From the NCBI GenBank assembly GCA_025056865.1, contig JANWVO010000055.1, forward strand, positions 1-42,760: DNA of 42,760 nt, given 5' to 3'. A model generated the notes under the pieces. It had not been told where the DNA came from. It worked only from the letters and a program-made list of their open reading frames with translations, and made no database searches. Position 1 is the stretch's first letter, and each line of letters opens with the position of its first letter. Of the stretch, positions 24,952-30,759 are shown in pieces. The stretch comes from Bryobacteraceae bacterium. GTDB lineage: Bacteria > Acidobacteriota > Terriglobia > Bryobacterales > Bryobacteraceae. The position numbers and the translations under genes were made by a program.

Positions 24952-25662
24952 GCCGCGCCCTGCGCCGCCGCGCGCGGGGAAAGCAGCAGACGGGAACCGG
25001 GCGTGGTGCCACGCTCGGGAGAACTCCCTGAACACGCGAAGCGCGGCGGCAAGGCTGGGATCCGGGGAACCGGGTTTCACTTCGCCGCGGCGGCAAGGCT
25101 CCCCACGGCGATAGCCATGCTGCGGAGCGCTGCCGATCCCGGTTGCCGCCAGGCGAGGAGAGAGCATCTTTGCACGGTGCCGCGAGGCGGCAGACTGCAA
25201 GCGTGCGGCGACGACGCACGCAGTTCTGTCGGAAGCCGTTCCAGAGGAAGGCCGCTCAGGGGAAAGAGATGCGGCCCGGACGACAGCCGCTACCCGCTTT
25301 CCGCAATTCATCGTGCGGACGAGAATGGCCGGGCGTACCGGATGGAGGGCGAATGCGTCGGCTCCTCCACTGCCCGCAGCGCAGCCGGCCCCCCTCAGGG
25401 TGCGCCCGCAGCGCAGGCTGGCTGCCCGGCGCACGTCCCGTGGGAGCCATGACCGGATCCTGAAGCATGCCTGGCTTCCATGAGAAGCGGCGAAGGCACC
25501 AACAACGGATCCAAAGGCTCCTGTACCTCCGGGCAGGGGCCAGCCCATTGCGGGAACTCCGGATTCCTTCGAGGCAGCTTGCAGCGACGGGAGCCGCCAC
25601 GCGGCAGTCCGGGGGAAGGCAGCGGTGACGCGAAACCTTCCTCGCCAATCCGGAGGCGCCGC
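24952..25662. other. 711-base gene-free region between converging genes
   Basis: No frame on either strand gives a plausible protein; the translations are Arg/Pro/Gly-rich without motifs. Near its left end an imperfect hairpin CCGGGCGTGG/CCACGCTCGG (24997-25018, one G-T) could act as a terminator for the exported protein. A 15-base direct repeat is at 25042-25056 and 25086-25100. No insertion-sequence ends or RNA gene recognised. Because both flanking genes read into it, it needs no promoters, so its length is unexplained. Confidence 0.4.
25042..25100. repeat. 15-base direct repeat in the gene-free region
   Basis: CGCGGCGGCAAGGCT occurs at 25042-25056 and again at 25086-25100, 44 bases apart. 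It may be a trace of an old duplication. Confidence 0.5.
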
Positions 25663-26172
25663 TCAGCGGCTGCCGCCCGCCGTTTCTGCCGCTGCACCCT
25701 CTCCTCTGGGCGTCTCAGGCGCTGGATCCTCGCTCCCTCTCGTCGCGAATTCCATGCGGATTCTCGCGCCTTCGCCCACCGACTCGAGCACGGCGCGGTG
25801 GACCTTCAGCAGAAGATCCACCTCCGTGCGGGACAGGCCGAGCGTCCGGGCGATCTTTTCAGGCGGCTCCCCCATGCGGTGCATGCGCAGCGCCTGGCTC
25901 CGCTTGCTCAGGTTCATGCTCTGCTGCGGCGGCGACGAGCGGTTGAGGGCGGCGCGGCGCTCTTCTTCCAGTTCCTCTTCCAGGCGCCGGATCTCCTGGC
26001 GCAATCCTGCCTCGGCGGCATCGCGGGCTTCCCGCTCCCCGGCCAGCATCTTCCGCAGCCGGGTCACATCGCGCTTCACGGCCAGGCAGAGCGCCAGCGC
26101 AGCGCAAAGGGTCAACGCGCAGGCGGCGAAGATCGTCAACGGATGGGCGAAAAACTCCATCAATCCCAGCAT
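25663..26172 (-). CDS. membrane-anchored coiled-coil protein with DUF2802-like HTH
   Basis: A 169-residue protein: an N-terminal membrane span (about residues 11-31), a charged coiled coil (about 35-75, REARDAAEAGLRQEIRRLEE), then a helix-turn-helix-like segment (about 86-130, SKRSQALRMHRMGEPPEK then IARTLGLSRTEVDLLLK) that resembles DUF2802 and similar small families. The C-terminus is Glu/Ala/Pro-rich. This layout of anchor, coil and HTH is known in several uncharacterised membrane proteins; the HTH may bind protein rather than DNA. Start could be the ATG at 26172 or 26160. The frame is open further upstream but that part is antisense to the DUF192 gene. Confidence 0.7.
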   Translation of the reverse strand: MLGLMEFFAHPLTIFAACALTLCAALALCLAVKRDVTRLRKMLAGEREARDAAEAGLRQEIRRLEEELEEERRAALNRSSPPQQSMNLSKRSQALRMHRMGEPPEKIARTLGLSRTEVDLLLKVHRAVLESVGEGARIRMEFATRGSEDPAPETPRGEGAAAETAGGSR

Positions 26173-26262
26173 CGGAAGTTTCCCGCGGGGTATCCATATG
26201 TCCGTGCCTGCGGCAGGGATAGCGGCCGCAGCGGCCGGCAGCTCTGAGAAAATGGAGCGGTC

Positions 26263-26622
26263 ATGGCGCTGAGGGTCTTCAACAGGACGCGCGGCACCGT
26301 GCTGGCCACGCGGGCGGAAGTGGCGGGCGAGTCGGGTTCGCGGCGGCGCGGCCTGCTCGGGCGGGCATCGCTGGAAGAGGGAGAAGGGCTCTGGATCGTG
26401 CCGTGCGAGGCCGTCCACTGCTTCTTTATGAAGTTCACCATCGACGTTGTTTTTCTGGACAGGAGAAAGCGGGTGGTGAAGGTCCGGCCGTCTTTGAGGC
26501 CGTGGCGGATTTCGGGGTCTCTGCGGGCCCATTCGGTGCTGGAGCTGCCGGAGGGCACCATCGAGGCGACGGGCACGCAAGTCGGCGACGAGCTGGAATT
26601 CGAGGAAGCGGCCCCTGCCTGA
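26263..26622 (+). CDS. DUF192-family protein
   Basis: A 119-residue protein of the DUF192 family, function unknown. The family pattern is complete: SRRRGLLGRASLEEGEGL, then IVPCEAVHCFFMKFTIDV, VFLDRRKRVVKV, and near the end LELPEGTIEATGTQVGDEL. No signal peptide, although many relatives are exported. The ATG has GGAG upstream. It converges on pcm, with only 11 bases between the stops, each of which falls in a copy of CTGATCAG. Confidence 0.88.
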   Translation: MALRVFNRTRGTVLATRAEVAGESGSRRRGLLGRASLEEGEGLWIVPCEAVHCFFMKFTIDVVFLDRRKRVVKVRPSLRPWRISGSLRAHSVLELPEGTIEATGTQVGDELEFEEAAPA

Positions 26623-26640
26623 TCAGCGCCTGATCAGCGC
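26619..26640. repeat. tandem 11-base repeat holding both stop codons of a convergent gene pair
   Basis: CTGATCAGCGC occurs twice without a gap (26619-26629 and 26630-26640). Each contains the palindrome CTGATCAG. The first provides the TGA of the DUF192 gene, the second the TGA of pcm on the other strand. Confidence 0.7.
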
Positions 26641-27341
26641 CTGCCCGGCACCATCGGCACGAACATCACCGGGAATTCCGTGCGCCGGCGCAGGTTGCCG
26701 CGGGCATCCTTGTCGATGACGACGAGCTCCTGCCACCCGGTGCCGACGGGCGCGACCAGGCGGCCACCCGGCTTGAGCTGCTCAATCAGCGCCGGCGGAA
26801 CGTCCGGAGGGGCGGCGGTGAGCATGATCCTGTCGAACGGCGCCTCTTCGGGCCAGCCGAGGTAGCCGTCGCCGATGCGCACGGTAACGTTGCGGTAGCC
26901 GAGCGAGGCGAGCCGCGCCTGCGCTTCCTTCCCGAGCGCCTCCACGATCTCGATCGTGTAGACGTGCTTCACGAGCCGGGCGAGCACGGCAGCCTGATAG
27001 CCCGATCCGGTGCCGATCTCGAGCACCCGGTCAGTGGGCTTCGGGTCCAGCATCTCCGTCATCGCGGCGACGATGTAAGGCTGGGAGATCGTCTGGCCGT
27101 GGCCGATGGGAAGTGGATGGTCCTCGTAGGCCGAGCGGCGCAGGGGCTCGGGCACGAAGAGGTGCCTGGGCACATCCCGCATCGCCTGGAGCACGGCCGG
27201 ATTGCGGACGCCCCGCCGCTCGATCTGAAGCCTCACCATCTGCGCGCGCAGTGCGTCCCAATCCTGTCCGTTCATGCAATGAAAAAATGCGGACACGAGC
27301 CAAGCCGGAAAGAGGCTGCGCCGCGAAGGCTGCCCGCTCAT
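26634..27341 (-). CDS. pcm: protein-L-isoaspartate O-methyltransferase
   Basis: A 235-residue repair methyltransferase that uses S-adenosylmethionine to methylate isoaspartyl residues in damaged proteins. Motifs seen: HGQTISQPYIVAAMTEML (substrate pocket), DRVLEIGTGSGYQAAVLA (SAM-binding motif I), VYTIEIVEAL, and LKPGGRLVAPVG. The N-terminus before MNGQDWDALRAQMV has 22 extra residues (MSGQPSRRSLFPAWLVSAFF) that resemble a short signal or anchor; the upstream ATG has a GGGATGGA sequence before it, while the internal ATG (27275) has no ribosome site, so I kept the longer form with reserve. Divergent from the aldo/keto reductase. Confidence 0.9.
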   Translation of the reverse strand: MSGQPSRRSLFPAWLVSAFFHCMNGQDWDALRAQMVRLQIERRGVRNPAVLQAMRDVPRHLFVPEPLRRSAYEDHPLPIGHGQTISQPYIVAAMTEMLDPKPTDRVLEIGTGSGYQAAVLARLVKHVYTIEIVEALGKEAQARLASLGYRNVTVRIGDGYLGWPEEAPFDRIMLTAAPPDVPPALIEQLKPGGRLVAPVGTGWQELVVIDKDARGNLRRRTEFPVMFVPMVPGRR

Positions 27342-27434
27342 TCCATCCCCATCTTACGCCTGATCCGGCGCGCGGGAGCGCGAATTCCGCCGCTCCGCCA
27401 GCGGCCGCCGGCGTTCCGGTATAAAGGGGAAGGT

Positions 27435-28397
27435 ATGGAAAAGCGCAGGCTCGGCAACAGCGACATGCACATCACTCCGCTCGGCATTGGCCAGTGGGCC
27501 ATGGGAGGCGGCGGCTGGAAGTTCTCCTGGGGCCCGCAGGACGACCGCGAGTCCATCGCCGCGATCCGCGCCGCGCTGGAGGCGGGCTGGAACTGGGTGG
27601 ATACGGCGGCCGTGTACGGCCTGGGCCACGCCGAGGAGGTGCTGGCGCAGGCGCTGGAAGGCATCTCGCCGAAGCCCTACATCTTCACGAAATGCGAGCG
27701 CTGCTGGCGCGAGGACGGCGAGATCTACGGCTGCCTGAAGCGCGAGTCCATCCTCCGCGAGTGCGAGGCGAGTCTCCGGCGGCTGAAACTGGACGTGATC
27801 GACCTTTACCAGATCCACTGGCCGGAGCCGGACGAGGACATCGAGGAGGCCTGGGAGACGCTGCTCGACCTGAAGCGGCAGGGCAAGGTGCGCTGGATCG
27901 GCGTGTCCAATTTCTCGCTGTCGCAACTGAAGCGGCTGGAAAAATACGGCGAAGTCACCTCGCTCCAGCCGCCTTACAATCTGCTGGCGCGGGAAATTGA
28001 GAAGGAAATTCTGCCGTATTGTGCGGAAAAAGGCATCGGAGTCATCGCATATTCTCCCATGCATTCCGGGCTTCTGACCGGGAAGATGACGGCGGAGAGA
28101 ATCGCGGGCCTGCCGCCGGACGACCACCGGCGGCGGCGGCCGCAGTTCCAGGAGCCGCTGCTCAGCCGCAACCTTGCGCTGGTAAAGAAGCTGCGCGAAA
28201 TCGCCGCGAGGCACGGGCGCACGCCGGGCGAAGCGGCCATCGCGTGGGTGCTGCGGCGGCCGGAGGTCACTGGAGCCATTGTCGGCCTGCGCTCGCCGGA
28301 GCAGCTTTCCGGCGTGGCGGGCGCGGCGGAGTTCCGCCTCACCGCGGACGAAATTGCGGAGATCGAGCAGGAGATGCGGCGGCTCGGCATCGCCTGA
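27435..28397 (+). CDS. aldo/keto reductase
   Basis: A 320-residue NADPH-dependent oxidoreductase of the aldo/keto reductase superfamily (TIM barrel). The catalytic tetrad is complete: Asp56 and Tyr61 in WVDTAAVYGLG, Lys86 in IFTKCERC, His128 in YQIHWPEP. The cofactor region WIGVSNFS and the C-terminal AIVGLRSPEQLSGV (nicotinamide dinucleotide phosphate site) are present. Starts at an ATG with GGGGAAGGT upstream. Substrate cannot be given. Its stop lies in a 16-base palindrome shared with the converging aldolase gene. Confidence 0.92.
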   Translation: MEKRRLGNSDMHITPLGIGQWAMGGGGWKFSWGPQDDRESIAAIRAALEAGWNWVDTAAVYGLGHAEEVLAQALEGISPKPYIFTKCERCWREDGEIYGCLKRESILRECEASLRRLKLDVIDLYQIHWPEPDEDIEEAWETLLDLKRQGKVRWIGVSNFSLSQLKRLEKYGEVTSLQPPYNLLAREIEKEILPYCAEKGIGVIAYSPMHSGLLTGKMTAERIAGLPPDDHRRRRPQFQEPLLSRNLALVKKLREIAARHGRTPGEAAIAWVLRRPEVTGAIVGLRSPEQLSGVAGAAEFRLTADEIAEIEQEMRRLGIA

Positions 28398-28408
28398 CGC
28401 GCGTCAGG
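28393..28408. repeat. 16-base perfect palindrome holding two converging stop codons
   Basis: CCTGACGCGCGTCAGG is perfectly palindromic. Its left TGA (28395-28397) ends the aldo/keto reductase and its right half, read on the minus strand, gives the TGA (28406-28404) of the aldolase. It could also form the stem of a bidirectional terminator, though no T-tract follows. Confidence 0.7.
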
Positions 28409-29171
28409 GCTTGAGCTGGGCGGCGATGGTCCGCGCCGACTCGTACAGCATCGCCACCTCGCTCGAACAGCCGACGAAGAGCATGCCCATGCTCTTCCAG
28501 CGCTGCGCCAGCGCAATGCTGCGCGCCTGCGCGCCGGGGGCGACGCCGTGGGCGATGCAGCTTGCGACGATCTTCTCCACCGCGGCAAGCATTTTCGGAT
28601 GCTCGAATTCCCCGGGCACGCCGAGGCTGATGGACAGGTCCACCGGGCCGATCATCACCGCATCGATGTGCGGCACGCTGAGCAGCTCGTCGCGGGCTTC
28701 GAGCGCGCGGACCGTCTCGATCTGAAGCACGACCATCTGCTCGCGGTTCATGTGCTCCATGATGGCGGCGATGGATGCGGGCTCGAAGTCGATGTGGAGC
28801 GGCGTCAGCCCCATGCCGCGCACGCCAAGCGGCGGGAATTTCGCCCAGGAGACCGCCTTTTCGAGCAGCGCCGGATCTTCGACGCGCGGGAGAATGACGC
28901 CCTCGGCGCCGCAGTCGAGCGCGCGGGCGATGAGCGCGTATTGCAGGTCGGCGACCCGGACGATGGGCGCGAGGCCCACTCTTGCCGCCATCCGGCAGAG
29001 ATCCTGGAGCGTCTCCTGCCCGAAGCCGCCGTGCTCGGCGTCGAGGAAAGCCCAGTCGAAACCGGCGGCGGCGAGGATGCGGACGACGTCCTGCGACCGG
29101 AGCTGCTGGAAGGCGGTGCCGAGCTGGAGCCGCCCTTCTTTCAAACCCTGCTTGACGTGATTCGTTTTCAT
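28404..29171 (-). CDS. HpcH/HpaI aldolase-family protein
   Basis: A 255-residue class II pyruvate aldolase-type enzyme (HpcH/HpaI family), which cleaves 2-keto-3-deoxy acids, usually with a divalent metal. Seen: FDWAFLDAEHGGFG (Asp and His near the start), GAEGVILPRVEDPALLEKAV, VVLQIETVRALE (metal-binding Glu) and DAVMIGPVDLSISLG (metal-binding Asp). Relatives include 4-hydroxy-2-oxoheptanedioate and 2-dehydro-3-deoxyglucarate aldolases. The ATG overlaps the bshC stop (ATGA). The frame runs on upstream but that part is antisense within bshC. A link to the glucarate-dehydratase-like gene 21 kb away is possible but not supported by position. Confidence 0.88.
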   Translation of the reverse strand: MKTNHVKQGLKEGRLQLGTAFQQLRSQDVVRILAAAGFDWAFLDAEHGGFGQETLQDLCRMAARVGLAPIVRVADLQYALIARALDCGAEGVILPRVEDPALLEKAVSWAKFPPLGVRGMGLTPLHIDFEPASIAAIMEHMNREQMVVLQIETVRALEARDELLSVPHIDAVMIGPVDLSISLGVPGEFEHPKMLAAVEKIVASCIAHGVAPGAQARSIALAQRWKSMGMLFVGCSSEVAMLYESARTIAAQLKP

Positions 29172-30703
29172 GGGGCCAGGATCTCGTGCGCCGGGCGGAT
29201 GGGATCGGCCGCGGCGAGGATGTCGTCGACGAGCCTCAACCCGTAGCGGGCGAGGAAAGGCAGGAAGGAGTAGTAGCGCTCCTGGAGCCTTCGCTCCGGC
29301 GTGAGGAGGCGGAAGGCGTGGCGCGCCTGCTGCTCGGCGTCGGACTGCCGGCGGAGCGCGGCGCGCTCCGCCTTGCGGCGGATTCTGGCGAGCTGGTAAA
29401 GGATCTTGGCGCGGCTGAGGTCGAGCGCTGAGGCGAGCGAGGGATCGAAGGCGTCCAGCTCCTCCCGCAGGCGGTCGAGCAGCCGCGTGAAGCCCGCGCC
29501 CGTTTCTTCGAAGGCGGCTTCGAGCGACTGGGGCGCCAGCCGCGCCGCCAGGGTTTCCACCAACGCCTCTTCGCCGCGCATGCAGTGGGCCAGCGTGATG
29601 CCGTGGCGCTCCATGAGGCGGCGCGTGCGTCCATCGACAAGCGTGAAGCCGGCGCGCGGCAGGATGGCGGGCATCCGGCCGAGCAGCCGCGAGTAAAGCA
29701 CCTCGGCCTGCGCGAAGTAGGCGATCTCGGCCGGGCCGCCCACGTAGATGGCCGTGGGCAGCAGCCAGTCCTGCATGACCGGGCGCAGGAGGGCATTCGG
29801 GGAGAGCCGCTCGGGGTCGGGGTCGCCGGAGAACAGGCTGGCGCGGCGGCGCATGCCGTCTTCGAGGACGAAGAACAGGCCGGCGCCATCGGCGACCTCC
29901 ACCTGCGCATGGAAGCCCGCCTGCTCCAGCTCGCGCCGCCGCACGGCGAGGGCGTCGCCGAGCTCCGCGCGCCGCTCCCACGCGCGGGCGAGCAGCGGGG
30001 CGGCGAGGCGGCGCATCTCCGGCTGGAGCGGATCCAGGAAGACGATGCCATGCGGGCCGAGAAGGCTTTCCATGAGCGCGTGGAACGCCTCGCCGAAGGT
30101 CCGCCCCGGCCGGTAGGCGGCTTCGGCCAGGCCAAGCACTTCCCCGGCGTGGAGAAATCCGCGCAGCGCGCCGGCGAGCTCTTCCAGCGGGGGATGGGCC
30201 AGCGGGATGGTGCCGATGGGCCGTCCCGTGAATGCGTCCGCGGAAGCCTGGAGGCGCACCGGGCGGATGCGCGTGTCAAAGACATGGGTGACGCTGACTT
30301 CGGCGAGGTCGTGGTCCTCGGTGGCGATCCAGAAGACCGGGACCGCGGGGATGCCCATCTGCCCGAGGTGGCGCGCCACGCGCACCGCAGTCAGCGCCTT
30401 GTAGAGGGTGAATGCGGGGCCGCCAAACAGACCGGCCTGCTGACCGGTGACGACGGCCACGGCGCCGGGCTGCAACAGGACCTCCACTGCCGGGTTGCCC
30501 GAATTGAACCGCCGCAGCGCCTCGACGACTTCCGCCCGCGGCGCGCCGCCCTCCTGTGCCTCCGCAGCCGCCGCCCGGCGGCCTTCCGCGGAGAAGGGGT
30601 CGTGGCGGTAGAAGCGCATGGCGGCCGGGGAGGAGGAGACGTAGGCCGCAAAGAGGGCGCTCGCTCCCGGCAGAGAGCCCAGGGGCACGCTCGAGAACCT
30701 CAT
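29168..30703 (-). CDS. bshC: bacillithiol biosynthesis cysteine-adding enzyme BshC
   Basis: A 511-residue enzyme thought to add cysteine to glucosaminyl-malate in the last step of bacillithiol synthesis. Recognised by VVTGQQAGLFGGPAFTLYKAL, PAVPVFWIATEDHDLAEV, LSPNALLRPVMQDWLLPTAI and YVGGPAEIAYFAQAEVLYSR, which match the BshC core. The C-terminal part contains the expected coiled-coil (ILYQLARIRRKAERAALR). Start chosen at the ATG of MRFSSVPLGS, with GAGGAAG upstream; the frame extends further but without homology. bshA and bshB are not in the window. Gene order is S9 peptidase, bshC, aldolase on the minus strand. Confidence 0.9.
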   Translation of the reverse strand: MRFSSVPLGSLPGASALFAAYVSSSPAAMRFYRHDPFSAEGRRAAAAEAQEGGAPRAEVVEALRRFNSGNPAVEVLLQPGAVAVVTGQQAGLFGGPAFTLYKALTAVRVARHLGQMGIPAVPVFWIATEDHDLAEVSVTHVFDTRIRPVRLQASADAFTGRPIGTIPLAHPPLEELAGALRGFLHAGEVLGLAEAAYRPGRTFGEAFHALMESLLGPHGIVFLDPLQPEMRRLAAPLLARAWERRAELGDALAVRRRELEQAGFHAQVEVADGAGLFFVLEDGMRRRASLFSGDPDPERLSPNALLRPVMQDWLLPTAIYVGGPAEIAYFAQAEVLYSRLLGRMPAILPRAGFTLVDGRTRRLMERHGITLAHCMRGEEALVETLAARLAPQSLEAAFEETGAGFTRLLDRLREELDAFDPSLASALDLSRAKILYQLARIRRKAERAALRRQSDAEQQARHAFRLLTPERRLQERYYSFLPFLARYGLRLVDDILAAADPIRPAHEILAP

Positions 30704-30759
30704 GAGATCGTACTTCCTCAGGCTAGCAGATGGCCCCGCGGCTCTCCGTGAAAAGGCTG

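Noticed and set aside
25003-25463. Coding frames in the 711-base gap
   Set aside because: Products are Arg/Pro/Gly-rich without secondary-structure pattern or motif, and frames overlap each other in the manner of chance frames.
22693-25548. 951-codon minus-strand open frame opposite the LytS-type kinase and exported protein genes
   Set aside because: His/Gln/Arg/Pro-rich shadow of real plus-strand genes; no domain visible.
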